Shown: piece by piece, positions 24,151 to 35,796 of the stretch
How the letters are laid out: each line of letters starts with the position of its first letter
How positions within the stretch are numbered: position 1 is the first letter of the stretch
NCBI GenBank assembly: GCA_945910005.1
Contig: OX246737.1
Location: 84,785,414-84,849,413, forward strand
Length of the DNA stretch: 64,000 bases
Direction: 5' to 3'
DNA from: Isoperla grammatica
Taxonomy: Eukaryota > Arthropoda > Insecta > Plecoptera > Perlodidae
The notes under the pieces: generated by a model
Told to the model about the DNA's origin: nothing
What the model saw: the letters and a program-made list of their open reading frames with translations, nothing else
Databases searched by the model: none
Made by a program: the position numbers and the translations under genes

Positions 24151-25475
24151 ATCAACTAATTCGGGAAGCCCTTTGATATCTATTCCAGTAATAATGGATA
24201 TCATTTCTAACAATAAATATAGTAAAACCAGTTCCAGTACCAGTTCCAGGGAACATTACATGGATATAAGGTTATTGCAACAGCATCAAGCAATTAATAT
24301 TGATGATTTGGTTTTGAGTTCTGCGATTGATGTTTCTGAAAATGTTTTTGTTGTGGATAGTCCCACTACTAAAGTGAAAATGATAAAACCAATACGAATG
24401 AAAAACGTGTTTAACAGTTTTAATATACCAGTACAACGGTTAGCGTAGATGTTGTAAGTCCAAGGGGAAGTTGGCGATACATTGATATGTCAAGACCAAT
24501 TGCCCTCAAAGGTAACAGTCCAGGAGTCCAAAAATGTTCTTGGTTCAAGAAAGTGGGACAAACGTCACGCTTGCTTATTCTGTGGTGTAATTTATTCAAA
24601 ATTGCCACGTCACTTGGAGAGTGCGCATCCAGAAAAGGGGCAGATCACGTGAACCAATCAGAAAAGTCACGGCAAGTTTCTGATTCGTTCACGTGACCTA
24701 TACCGGTACGGAAAAACTTGTTGCGGTGTTGCTGTAAATCCACTATTAGTCTTTCTGATAGGAAAACGAATTCTAAATAATCCATCCCCGATTCGACTCG
24801 AAAAACCAACACGCTCTCCGCGTATCCGGGAGCAGGATCCGTGTAGAGAACATAGAAGTAAAAGGTACAGAAGAGCAGGGACAGAACAGCGTATCAGTGA
24901 ACAGTTTCCGGGATAGGACAACTTGCTAAAATCGAGACAAATTGACACCATAGTCCAGGTACACATTCTCTTTTCAGCGGATGTTTTACGTTTTTTTAAT
25001 ATGTGACGAGGGATTCCATGTCCGATGAGAAAAAGGTGCATTTTTATGCAAAATTCATTACAAAAGAACATTGTAAACGTAAGCGAACTTTAAACCAGGC
25101 ATTAAAGAAACAATATTCATTCACATATTTCCTAGAATGTATACAGGGGAACGAGAAAGAGTTTGCAGGGAATTCTTTTTCACTACACTTAATATAAGCC
25201 GTCAAAGATTATATTACTTCTTCAAACACAATTTCCATGTTAGAAAAGGTGTAGCTCAGTCTCCTACGAAAGGCAAACATGCCAACCCTTAAATTCATGA
25301 TGTAGCATATCTGCAACTCTAAGTTCCCAGCCTTCATACGATGCTCCTAGCAGGCCGATAACACGCAACCACGGTTGCACATCTGCTACATTGCGCGCAA
25401 ATTTGAAACTAGTTCCGTCTTTAGCCACAGAGTGCAGCACTCTCGAGTTTTGAATTTATTCATCTGTCAAGTTGT

Positions 25476-25759
25476 AAAGGCGGGTTCACACAAAATGACT
25501 AAGACTAACGACTAGTGTTTAAGACTAACGATTTAAGGTTTAACAGGGTTGAAGTATACGATTTATGTTTAAGCGTTAACAAACTGTTATAGTGATAAGT
25601 GTTTAAGAACGAGTGATTAAGAAAGTTGATTTTCGATTGTTGGCATTGTTGAAATACATTTGGGGATGGATGTTTCCGAGTACGTTGTTTTCCCAAGGCT
25701 TAATCACTCTATTGTTATAGTCTTCTTAGTCCATAGTCATTCTGTCTCAACGCGCCTTT
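25476..25759. mobile_element. MITE-like element with imperfect TIRs
   Basis: Left end AAAGGCGGGTTCACACAAAA and right end (inverted) AAAGGCGCGTTGAGACAGAA, both followed by TGACTA; about 30 bp of similarity. Flanking TAA/TTA trinucleotides suggest a Harbinger-like duplication but are not identical. Internal repeats of GTTTAAGACTAACGA. Confidence 0.6.
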
Positions 25760-26165
25760 AAGATGGACGCCGATTGTTGACTGTTGATGGTATGGTACAC
25801 GTCGTGCTTATTGTTAGTTTTTGCTAGAATTTCGACTCACAAACTTATAAAGGACTCAAAACTAACATAGATGGCACTGCTAAGCAACCTCCTTTCAGCG
25901 CCATTGATGAATAACAATAAAACAACAATGAAAATTGACAGCTAAACCACTCTTAATAGACGTTGATTTTCTTGCCACCAGAATGCATCTTGTCTATTTT
26001 GAGTGCTCTACAGAAGATATTATTGAAGGTATGTATTTAAAAAATAATTACTCTCAATATTGAAACTTGAGAATATTGTAAGAATATTGTAACTGAAACT
26101 TTGTTTTTAATCTGTAGCATATATGCAACATTGCGTGGTAATGTCATGTTTCCCTTTTTCAGGTT
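25760..26165. other. No gene recognised
   Basis: Upstream flank of the piggyBac transposase ORF; probably includes its 5' untranslated region and left terminus, which I could not define. Confidence 0.35.
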
Positions 26166-27302
26166 ATGGAAGACGAAGAGATATTTCATCTTCCTGATAT
26201 ACCCCTATCAAGTGAGGATGAGTTAGAAGATGACAGTGATGAGGATCCTGATTACGTTGAACAAGATTTAATTGGAGAAGATGATAATTCCAATGTAGAG
26301 GAGGATGCGAAGGATGCAGATGATCCAGATGAACTGGGCCCTAGGCCTAGGGGTGTAAACAATCGCAAACAACAGGTGTGCGTAGGCTCGGGGGATGGGC
26401 ACCAGATTATTACCGTGGCGTCAATGCAGTTCCACAAGGTGCAGCACCTCGGCGGGCAGGCGTGCCACAGAGGAGACCTGTCATGTGGAAACGTGAAAGC
26501 CTTATTCTGACAGATCCCGAGTAATCATTTAGTGGAAACTCGGATTTGCCTGACAGTCTGTCGCTACTTCAAACCCTCTTATCAGTTTTTAAAATATTTT
26601 TTCCCTAACGAACTCATGGAAAACATTATTGAGCAAAGTAATTTGTATAGCACGCAACACAAGCCCGAAAAACCTCACATTCTAACAAAAGTTTCTTGGA
26701 ATTTGCAATTTTACATATATACAACATATGTGCATATGTAACAACAGAAATGTGAGAGATTATTGGAATCGAATCATAGGCAACAATTTGGTTCAAATGA
26801 CAATGTCCCTCAACAAATTCGAGAAAATTAGAGCCAGTTTACATTTCAACGATAATAATAAAGCCTTACCTGTTGGTGACCCAGGTCACGACAAACTTTT
26901 CAAAATAAGACCGGTTATTGATTGCCTATCTGAAAGATTCTTATATGTTCCTATGGAAGAGTCCCTGTCCATAGATGAACAGATTTGTGCTACCAAAACA
27001 CGTCACTATCTAAAACAGTAGGTGAAAAACAAGCCTCATAAATGGGGCTACAAACTATTTGTATTGTGTTCAGTTTCTAGCTTCGCATATAAGTTCGAAA
27101 TATATTATTATTATAAATGTAAAATCCCCACAAACCCGCGTGTGTTTTTCTGTACATAATCGTTGGCGTACGATCAATCAGTGAATAATTACATATTTTC
27201 TCTAAGTAATAATCATACCTCAAGTTAAATACACTATAAAGACATTCGTAGTTTTAAGTTTTTTTCCATTTACTTTTCTTTTCTTTATTGTGTCATTTGT
27301 GT

Positions 27303-27649
27303 TGTATATATTACCGGCTACCCTCTCCGCCCGCCGAAACTAGTCGCCCTCAGATTGGTCAGTTTCCTCCTAACAATGTTTTGGTGGGCCGGGGTGGGTA
27401 TATATAGAGCGAGCTGGTCAAGGGCTAGCTCAATGGTTCAGATATTCTTGCCATTCACACGTCACACTGTTGCTTCGGTTATGCCTGGCACTTGTGACTC
27501 TCTCACAGTAGTTCGGTTATGCCTGCTACTTGTGACTCCTATTCTCGCAGTAGTTCGGTTATGCCTTCTACGTGCGTATCCTGCCTAATCTCACATCTGT
27601 AAATAAACAACCCTGTTATTCAACCTTCGTCACGATTCTCATTTTTACA
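27303..27649 (+). promoter_or_regulatory. LTR-like segment with TATA box
   Basis: Begins TGTATATATTACC and ends TTTTTACA, has GGTATATATAGAGCG (about 27396) as a TATA-like promoter, an AATAAA at 27601-27606, and three imperfect copies of a unit containing TTCGGTTATGCCTGC. This resembles a solo LTR, but no target duplication or primer-binding site was found. Confidence 0.3.
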
Positions 27650-27688
27650 TACCAAAATTACCCACTTCACCTTCCATACAAACTTCGA

Positions 27689-27885
27689 GTCTATGACCGT
27701 CTGGAACTTCTAGTCTATGACCGTCTGGAACTTCGGGAACTTCGAGTCTATGACCGTCTGGAACTTCTAGTCTATGACCGTCTGGAACTTCGGGAACATC
27801 CAGTCTATGACCGTCTGGAACTTCGAGTCTATGACCGTCTGGAACTTCGGGAACATCCAGTCTATGACCGTCTTGACCTCCGAGC
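27689..27885 (+). repeat. 57-bp higher-order tandem repeat (24+33)
   Basis: GTCTATGACCGTCTGGAACT units alternate between 24 bp and 33 bp, the longer having an extra GGGAACWTC; three 57-bp pairs and a partial seventh unit. Both strands stay open, with no evidence of translation. Confidence 0.9.
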
Positions 27886-28060
27886 GTCTGTAGTCTATAG
27901 TTTCCCTTGGCGTCTCGACGCTTGACTGTTCCTAGCCTTCTCCTCCAGCTCCGGCAGCTCATTGCCATCTTTCCACCCCCCCCCCCCCCCCCCCCCCCCC
28001 CACGAGCCCGCGTACACGGTCCACGTAGACGAGGGTGCTCGCAACAATAATTATATAATA

Positions 28061-28255
28061 GTTAGGTGGCTCGTTGGTCCAGTGGTTAGCATCCCTGCTT
28101 CCAATGCAGAAGGTCCCGGGTTCAAATCCCGCTTCAGGCAGAAGTTTTTTAACTTCTAATATGGATTCAATTTCATTACTTCTTGGCTTAGGAATAAGTA
28201 AACGGCGACTTTGGAGCCGTCCTAGCAACGAAGCACTGAATAAATTCAAAGTTGT
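28061..28255 (+). mobile_element. tRNA-derived SINE, best copy
   Basis: Head with A-box TGGCTCGTTGG, an anticodon-arm-like CTGC-TTCCAAT-GCAG (loop would read CCA, as in tRNA-Trp) and B-box GGTTCAAATCC in a paired T-arm (CCGGG/CCCGC). Body and tail include GTAAACGGCGACTTTGG and CCTAGCAACGAAGC, shared with copies at 7290 and 23115. Not a functional tRNA, because the acceptor stem does not close. Confidence 0.7.
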
Positions 28256-29276
28256 TAATTGAATCGGCCATGTTGATTAAGGCATTTGTCCGCAGGTGCT
28301 CGCACTGTCCAATCACTGATTCATATGTTTCGTATTTGAAATATCGATCTTTGATTGGTTATCGATCACTCGTCGATGGTGTTCGAAGCCTACAGGGTTG
28401 GTTTAGTCACTTTAAATTAAAATCCCCACTGCAAATCAGTTTAGTTGCTGAGTGGGTAGACTCTAAATGTGAATTTATTTTATTTATTCGGGCCAAGAAA
28501 ACAATGCCGGCAACAGACCGCCTGAGGAACCTGATTTAGGTTCTAGCTCAAACACTGTTGTAAGGCTTGCAAGGGATATTCCTAAAGGGAAAAAACACAA
28601 ATTGTACTTTGACAATTACTACACTTCAGTCCCTCTAATGGTGTACTTGTCAAAACAAGGTGTTCTTGCATTAGGGACTGTACGGAGGAATCGTATCCCC
28701 GAGTGCAAGTTAGCAACGGAACAAGCAATGAAGAAATTCCCACAGGGCACCTGTGAAGAGTTCGTAGCAACAGTCGATGGGGAAACAGTAACCAGTTTAG
28801 TCTGGAAGTATAATAAATGTGTACACTTCCTGACAACATTTGTCGGAGCAATGTCGTTGACAAATGTACGAAGGTACGATCGTAAGAATCGTATTTGAAT
28901 CAGTTATTTGAGAAACCCCATAAGTCATCAAAACGTCCTTTTTGAGTTAGACACGGAATCGTGTTTTTGGAAGGTCGACCCATGTTTGGTTGAGAAACCC
29001 TATAAGTCGCACTTACACTGTGTATAATATAGGCGGCTGAATATTTTGTTTATTTGAGAAACCCCACAAGTCAATGACTTATGGGATTTCTCTACTAAAT
29101 GAAGGGCAGTGCTACTGCTCTCCCCTCCCAAGCCAAAACGCATTAACTAACAAAATCGAGATTTTTATGTTTTTGAGCTTCTCATGCCATCTAGTATCGA
29201 TGCAGCGAACTAAATGTGGTTTAATGCGTTCTGCCACCTAGAATTCGAGATAAAATAGACCACAGCGCATTAAGTA

Positions 29277-31983
29277 GGGGAACCCGGGGCAGAACGGGGT
29301 AGTGGGGCGGAACGGGGTATAGGCTTTATTATCTGCTGGGAGCGCTGTGTCAGGCTGAAACTGGCCACACACATTCAGTCGAGGCGTGAGCTCTGAACGG
29401 AGCACATATTGCAGCGGTGTGAATTGTTCCTCGTTGCTTTGGTGTACAAACTAGTTTAATGGGTGCAACGACGTAACTTGTTGCAAACTTTATAACAAGG
29501 TAAGATATACTTTTACAATACTTTTCGTAAGTTTTATTTAGTATACCGAAAGAAGCATGTTTGGAAGTATATTTCCACGTGTTGTGTTTTAAAAGTAGCA
29601 TCGCTGTTGCTGGCGCCATCTTGTTTGTAGTCCAAGCGCTTGGGGCAGAATGGGGCGGGGCGGAACGGGTACGTACCCCGTTCCGCCCCACCTATTTTTC
29701 ACGTATTTTTCAGCAACTTAACTTATTGCTTACAATTCTCTTTGCAGATGGTGCGAAATTATGTCAGGAAGACTAATAGACAACAGTGGTCTACAGAAAG
29801 TATGCAACAAGCTGTTGAATCTGTTGTAAGTGAGACCATGGGCTACAGAAAAGCATCACGCCAATATAACGTCCCGCAAACCACTTTAGAACGATACGTT
29901 CAAAAGCGAAGAAACGATGCCAGTGCAAAAATCGACAAGACTGCTGGAAAATACCAGTGTGTTTTTACAGCTGAACAAGAAGCAGAACTAGCAGATTATC
30001 TTCTTAATATGCAGAAGCGATTATTTGGTTTGACCCAGAAGGAATGTCGTAAGCTAGCATACCAATTAGCACAGCGCAATAAATGCAAGCACAGCTTTGA
30101 CAGTGATTCGGAAATGGCTGGTGAAGACTGGATGTTTGGATTTTTATCACGGCATCCAGAGTTGACCCTCAGAAAACCCGAGCCGACTTCCGGCGCTCGT
30201 GCCATGGGGTTCAACAAAGTCGCTGTTGGCCAATTTTTTGATTTGTTAAAGACACTTGTCGATGATAAAAATTTAACCGGAGCAAGAATTTACAACTGTG
30301 ATGAAACCGGCATTTCTTGTGTACCAAAACAACATTCTAGAATCATAGCTGCTAAGGGTCAGCGTCAAGTCGGAGTGCTAACTTCTGCGGAACGTGGGAC
30401 CACAGTTACGGCGGAAATTTGTTGTTCCGCGTCTGGAATTTACATGCCCCCCATGTTAATATTTCCTAGAAAAAAGAAGCAACAAGAATTTGAACTCGGG
30501 TTGCCACCAGGAGGTTGGTCCGAAGCCTACGAAACGGGATGGATGACCTCCGAAATTTTTTGCAAGTGGTTCAAGAAATTCATCGAGTTTTCAAACGCCA
30601 CGAAAGATAACCCAGTGCTGTTACTACTTGATGGCCATGCATCTCATACCAAAAATCTAGACGTCATTGATCTTGCAAGAGACAATGGTGTCATCATTCT
30701 TTGTTTCCCGCCTCACTGTTCTCATCGACTTCAACCTTTGGACGTCTCGTTCATGAAGCCCCTTAGCAGCTACTATGAGGATGAAGTGAGAAGATGGCTT
30801 AGAACAAACCCGGGAAAAGTTGTCACTTTATGGCAAATTTCGTCTTTATTTGGAACAGCGTTTATCAATTCGGCTAATATGAAGACAGCGATAAATGGGT
30901 TTGAGAAGACCGGCATCTGGCCAACAAATATAAATGTTTTCAAAGACGATGATTTCTTGCCGTCAGAAGTAACAGATATTCCCATGGTTGAAGCAGTCCC
31001 CCCTGTGAATTTGCCAATTCATCAGCCTTGCATCCTGACTTCCGATGCTGTTGCAGAGGATGAAATACCAATCTCTCCCCATCAATCTCCGACTGATAAA
31101 GCCGAGGCACGAAAACAAACTCCAGACAAAGAGACTGAACCAAGACCCGGATGTTCGTGGATGCCAGACCCGCCTGGAAATTCTGAAGAAACAATAAATA
31201 GCTCCAGGGTTTCTAGTTTTCCGGCTTCATCACCTGAAAATATTTTACCCATCCCAAAAGTTAAGCCGGGACTAAAGCGAGTGACGAGGAAACGAGGCAA
31301 AACAGCAATCTTAACAGCTTCCCCTTACAAGGCTGAACTCGAAGAAGCGGCTAATAAGGCTACGAAGACGAAGGAAGCAAAAGAAAATAGAGCAAAGAGA
31401 AAACTGCTGAAAGATGAAGAAAAAAAGAAGAAAAATGACCTAAAAACACTGAACAAAAAGCCCCGAAGAAAACACGTGGAACTAGATGAAGAGGAGATGA
31501 TAGAAAGTTCAGAAGAAGAGGATGCACCTTGCTTATATTGCGAAGACTTCTATTCAAAATCAAGTGAGGGCTGGGCATCATGCATTCAGTGCAAAAAATG
31601 GGCGCATAATTCATGTGCCGGCATTGATAGTGACGATGATGAGTCTGCACTTATCTGTGAAATCTGCCAGGCAGACCCATGATTTAACATACCTTTCAAA
31701 TATATGCTTTGTTTAGTTCTTTATAGTATGTTTGGCATTATTTTCACATTTTTATATACGTACCCCATTCTGCCCCGGGTATGGGGCAGAACGGGGCAAA
31801 ACCCAAATAATTTTGGGGTGCATGAAAAAAATTTGTTTGAAAGAAATATTATAATTAAAAATTTGGACATTGTACATAAATGTGCAATAAATAACTTCAT
31901 ACTTTTCTAATTTCCTATCTTTTCATTTACACCCTCAAAAACTTCCCTAACCACATCGATCCCCGTTCTGCCCCACGTTCCCC
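29277..31983 (+). mobile_element. pogo/Tigger-type transposon, apparently intact
   Basis: Inverted ends GGGGAACCCGGGGCAGAACG and GGGGAACGTGGGGCAGAACG, flanked by TA on both sides (29275-29276, 31984-31985). GGGGCAGAAYGGGG motifs recur inside both ends (29640-29695, 31767-31800). One long uninterrupted transposase ORF. High end identity and an open frame suggest recent activity. Confidence 0.92.
29748..31682 (+). CDS. pogo-type transposase with C-terminal PHD finger
   Basis: 644 residues from the ATG that directly follows a TTTGCAG acceptor (the frame is open upstream, but the start MVRNYVRKTNR is the usual one for this group). N-terminus: psq-like helix-turn-helix with GYRKASRQYNVPQTTLERY, then a CENPB-type region, then a DDE_1 domain with Asp at about residues 185 (NCDETG), 295 (LLDGHASH) and 332 (LQPLDVSF), spacing of 36 between the last two. 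A Lys/Glu-rich linker leads to a PHD finger (about 595-640): C-x2-C, C-x2-C-x4-H-x2-C, C-x2-C. No stop or frame break. It would cut and paste DNA in the nucleus; the PHD finger may bind histone tails, which is inference. Confidence 0.93.
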   Translation: MVRNYVRKTNRQQWSTESMQQAVESVVSETMGYRKASRQYNVPQTTLERYVQKRRNDASAKIDKTAGKYQCVFTAEQEAELADYLLNMQKRLFGLTQKECRKLAYQLAQRNKCKHSFDSDSEMAGEDWMFGFLSRHPELTLRKPEPTSGARAMGFNKVAVGQFFDLLKTLVDDKNLTGARIYNCDETGISCVPKQHSRIIAAKGQRQVGVLTSAERGTTVTAEICCSASGIYMPPMLIFPRKKKQQEFELGLPPGGWSEAYETGWMTSEIFCKWFKKFIEFSNATKDNPVLLLLDGHASHTKNLDVIDLARDNGVIILCFPPHCSHRLQPLDVSFMKPLSSYYEDEVRRWLRTNPGKVVTLWQISSLFGTAFINSANMKTAINGFEKTGIWPTNINVFKDDDFLPSEVTDIPMVEAVPPVNLPIHQPCILTSDAVAEDEIPISPHQSPTDKAEARKQTPDKETEPRPGCSWMPDPPGNSEETINSSRVSSFPASSPENILPIPKVKPGLKRVTRKRGKTAILTASPYKAELEEAANKATKTKEAKENRAKRKLLKDEEKKKKNDLKTLNKKPRRKHVELDEEEMIESSEEEDAPCLYCEDFYSKSSEGWASCIQCKKWAHNSCAGIDSDDDESALICEICQADP

Positions 31984-31985
31984 TA

Positions 31986-32382
31986 CATGTTTTTCTGATA
32001 ATTCCCAGGACAGAACGCATTATCTTCAATCAACCAATGGAGGCTCAGGATTGTGACCATGTGACCTAATGTTAAAAAGATAGGAGACCACCGTAACCAA
32101 CCTAATTAATCATTAAAAACAAAATTCTTCGTACAATTTATTTCATTTTATCACATAAATTAAAGTAACATTTTCTTCGCTTAGAAAACATAATTTGAAC
32201 GCTGGACTGGAAGGGCTTCCTGCCTTAATATCGTTTTGAATTCGGGGACACAATCAGAAAAAGACTGGAATCCCGCCAAGTATTTAGTTATTATTTATGA
32301 TATCATGTTGGTGTTTATTAATGTCGTGCCCATTATAAATACTTGAAGAAGAAGAAGAACCTGCTTGGACAAGAGAACCACG
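31986..32382. other. 5' region of element B gene
   Basis: Non-coding; contains a subterminal GAACGCATTAT motif and a GAAGAAGAAG purine stretch just before the first ATG of the element B gene. Confidence 0.4.
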
Positions 32383-35300
32383 ATGCTTGATGAAGGTAAG
32401 GTTAAAAAATAAAAACATAATCACAGGGAACCTAGGCCTCCGCCTAGGATATTCCGCCGCATATTCTCATAAGCAAAGGCTAATAGTTCACGTGTAATGG
32501 TTTGTTTATTGGGCTTGTTTTAGAAAACGCAGATAGTGACGATGGTTCGGACTGGTTTGAAGATTCAGCAGATCTTATGTCAGATTCCTCATCAGACATT
32601 GAAAGTCTGTACAACGCAGCTGCTACAGACAATGGTCTCAATGCACATAAAGCAAGGTTAGTTTGGTTTCATTTTATGCACTAGGCTAGGCTATGATGTA
32701 ACGAGGCCCTAGGCCTAGGCTAGGCCTACATATTACGCTGTCTTGGGCTAGGCCTAGGGCCTAGGCTACCTCTAGGCCCGATCCCTAGCCTAGATCTACG
32801 GCCTAGGCCTATGTTTTGCTTTATGGTACTAGGCCTAGAGGGTTTATTATTCCACATTGGCCTCATAGCTTAAAGGGGATTGTCAATCAAGTATTACACA
32901 TTTCTTGAATTACATATTTTATTTCAGATTACCTAGGCCAAGTTATAAACTCATGGACAAATCCAAAGGTGATCCAGATTCAGCAGCAGTTGTACCTCAA
33001 ATAACAGCCGTTGCACGTCCACCTGAAGGGACAGCCGCTACACATCTACCTAAAGGGACAGCCCCTGCACGTCCATCTGAAGGGACAGCCGCTACACATC
33101 TACCTAAAGGGACAGCCCCTGCACGTCCACCTGAAGGGACAGCCGCTACACATCTACCTAAAGGGACAGCCCCTGCACGTCCACCTGAAGGGACAGCCGC
33201 TACACATATACCTAAAGGGACAGCCCCTGCACGTCCATCTGAAGGGACAGCCGCTACACATCTACCTAAAGGGACAGCCCCTGCACGTCCACCTGAAGGG
33301 ACAGCCGCTACACATCTACCTAAAGGGACAGCCCCTGCACGTCCACCTGAAGGGACAGCCGCTACACATATACCTAAAGGGACAGCCCCTGCACGTCCAT
33401 CTGAAGGGACAGCCGCTACACATCTACCTAAAGGGACAGCCCCTGCACGTCCACCTGAAGGGACAGCCGCTACACATCTACCTAAAGGGACAGCCCCTGC
33501 ACGTCCACCTGAAGGGACAGCCGCTACACATCTACCTAAAGGGACAGCCCCTGCACGTCCATCTGAAGGGACAGCCGCTACACATCTACCTAAAGGGACA
33601 GCCCCTGCACGTCCACCTGAAGGGACAGCCGCTACGCATCTACCTAAAGGGACAGCCCCTGCACACCTACCTGAAGGGACAGCCGCAGCTACACATCAAC
33701 CTGAAGGGACAGCCGCTACACATCAACCTGAAGGGACAGCCCCTGCACATCAACCTGAAGGGACAGTCCCTGCACACCTACCTGAAGGGACAGCCGCTAC
33801 ACATCAACCTGAAGGGACAGCCCCTGCACATCAACCTGAAGGGACAGTCCCTGCACACCTACCTGAAGGGGCAGTCCCTGCACATCAACCTGAAGGGACA
33901 GCCCCTGCACGTCCACCTGAAGGGACAGCTGCAGGTGCTATAGAAACTGATACTCCCGAAGGTAGGCCTGGTTTATACACAGAAGCTGAAATTGAAATGA
34001 TGCCCATATATATTTTAACAGACCAGGGGGCTGAAAACGAAATACTGCAACTTGGCCAAGATGACATGCGGGCTGAAGATGAACCACCATTAAAGAGGAG
34101 GCGTGTGAGAAAGAAAGCAGAACAACTAGAAAACTCAAGGATAAAACATCCACTACTAAAACCTTGTGGAGAGTCATGCAGCCGCAAATGCAGCCGTGAA
34201 TTTTCGGAACTGCAACGCTCCGCAATTCATAAGGGGTTTTGGAACCTAGATTTCCATGCGCGACGAGTGTGGATGCATGCAAAAATTGAAGTTGTTGAGC
34301 CTAAAAGAAGGAGCATTGGCAACATAAATGACAAAAAGAAAAGGAAAGTCACGTATTTGTATTCGCTTCCGAAAAACATACTGCGCAATGACATCGTAGA
34401 CGATGGAATTCCTGTTGCTACTTCTAATCCAAAGGTATGTCAGAATTTTTTCCTATCAACACTGGGGTTCACTTCAAATAGGATCATCGTAGAAACATTC
34501 AAGTCCTTAAATGCCACAACATCTGGTATGCCTGATACAGACCAAAGGGGAAAACATGTGCCTGCTAATAAAATAAGCAGAGACAAAATTACGGAGCATG
34601 TTTTAAGTTTCCAGCCCCAAATAGCGCATTATAAACGAGAACATGCTCCTAACAGGAGATATCTGTCACCAGATATAACAATTGAATATATGTTTTCTGA
34701 CTTTCTTGTTAAGAACCCTGCATACTGCAGCAAAGAGCTATATCGCCAAACGTTATCAAGTATGAACATTGGGTTTTCTGAGACATCAGCTGAAAAATGT
34801 AGTGAATGTCTTACATTGGAAAACAATGGAAATGAGGCAGCATTGAAAGAACATCAGCAAAAGGCAAAGACAGCCCGTGATGCTTACAAACTTGATGGCA
34901 TGTCGCACGTACAAGATGAGTCTGTTGGAGTCTTTGCCGCTGACTTACAAAAAGTGATACTGCTCCCACGCTTTCCTGACGTAAAGCAGTCTTTTTTCTG
35001 TCCCCGGCTTATCGTGTTTAATGAAACTTTTGCAAACATGAAAAAAACCAAAACGGATCCCCATTACTACATCATTTGGCATGAAGCGGAGGCTGGGCGT
35101 AGCGCAGAGGAGGTAGCTAATTCCTTTTTAAAAGCTTTAGATATTTTGAAAGATAAGGAACGCGTTATATTTTGGTTGGACAATTGTTCTGGACAAAATA
35201 AAAATTGGTTTTTATTTTCGGCAATCCTTTGTTTGATCAACTCTCCACATTGCACCATCAAGGAAATTTACTTAAAATACTTGGTAACTGGCCACACGTT

Positions 35301-35796
35301 TTTAGCAGCGGACGGCTTACATGGTAAAATCGAACAGAATTCAAAATTGAAAAAAAATATTCTAGAATTGAATGATTTTGTTGATGTTTGTAAGAAGTCA
35401 TCAAAGAGGTCTGAGGCTGTTATTTTGACCCATATTGACTTTTTGCTTATTCAAAATCAATTCCGTACTCGAAGAAATATTGCAAACGAGTCCATGCCTC
35501 TGTTAAAAAATATTTGTTGCATTAAGTTTGTAAACAAATCCAAGAATTTCTTTTACAAATACAACTTTGACGACGAGTTATTCACTGAAATGAAAGATAA
35601 TGCCCGGAAAAAGAAGTCAAGGTTAGACTTCCCAACTGAAACAATGTCTGGTCCCCGTGGGTTGAACCCAATGAAGAAAGACCGCATCCTAAAAGAATTG
35701 GTCTCCAAAATGCCACAAAATCGTAAACAATTTTGGCTTAATTTGCCCACAAACGAGGAGTCCAAAGATCTGCTTGGTAGTCGTGGTTGTGAGTGA
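32383..35796 (+). CDS. DUF7869-type candidate transposase, element B
   Basis: Three exons: 32383-32395 (MLDE), 32524-32656 (acidic, Ser/Asp rich) and 32928-35796; phases match at both junctions and no stop interrupts. Parts: acidic leader, 54-bp coding minisatellite (33013-33935), basic KRRRVRKKAE, Cys motif CGESCSRKCSREF with following GFWNLD, basic block RKVTYLYS...VCQNFFLSTLGF, KCSECLTLEN, and the core: FAADLQK, IIWHEAEAGRS, WLDNCSGQNKN (about 35172-35204), GHTFLAADGLHGKIE (about 35290-35334). The three acidic positions are consistent with an RNase-H-fold transposase, unproven. Longest intact member in the window. The overlapping frame through the minisatellite is a shadow. Confidence 0.8.
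33013..33935 (+). repeat. 54-bp coding minisatellite
   Basis: About 17 units of 18 codons: PPEGTAATHLPKGTAPAR and variants (QPEGTAPAH, LPEGTVPAH near the 3' end). Homogeneous on the left, more varied on the right, as expected for expansion by recombination or slippage. Confidence 0.95.

Larger units (their letters stand above)
23386..25290 (+). pseudogene. DUF7869-type gene, decayed and truncated (locus 6)
   Basis: Pieces in order: an acidic coding minisatellite (23570-23940), a CDEDWQPDAT repeat (24009-24150), an acidic/hydrophobic stretch to 24448, a C2H2-like finger CLFCGVIYSKLPRHLESAH at about 24571-24627 in another frame, and a block at 25003-25290 containing RERVCREFFFTTLNIS and KGKHAN. 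The last block matches the VCRxFFLxTL region that precedes the core in the other DUF7869-type proteins. The core with the DNCxxQNKN motif is absent. Several frame breaks. Whether the finger belongs to the same original gene is uncertain. Confidence 0.55.
27105..28487. mobile_element. Insertion in piggyBac gene, composite
   Basis: Separates FEIY from the GQENNAGN block of the transposase. Contents: an LTR-like promoter segment (27303-27649), a 24+33-bp tandem repeat, a run of 26 C (27976-28001) and a SINE (28061-28255). Short direct similarity AAAATCCCCAC at 27118 and 28427 near the edges. Origin of the whole insert is unresolved. Confidence 0.6.

Noticed and set aside
23477..24213. Several long antisense and alternate-frame ORFs
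   Set aside because: All mirror the 81-bp repeat, whose period is divisible by three, so every frame stays open.
28061..28140. Functional tRNA-Trp gene
   Set aside because: B-box and anticodon loop look right, but the acceptor stem does not close and the same sequence recurs with a SINE tail elsewhere.
32905..33943. Regular short repeats resembling a CRISPR array
   Set aside because: The units are contiguous 54-bp coding repeats without unique spacers, inside a eukaryotic spliced ORF; a minisatellite, not CRISPR.
33011..33943. 310-residue ORF of HVHLKGQPLHIYLKGQPL repeats
   Set aside because: A shadow frame of the 54-bp minisatellite; the true frame continues into the conserved domains.
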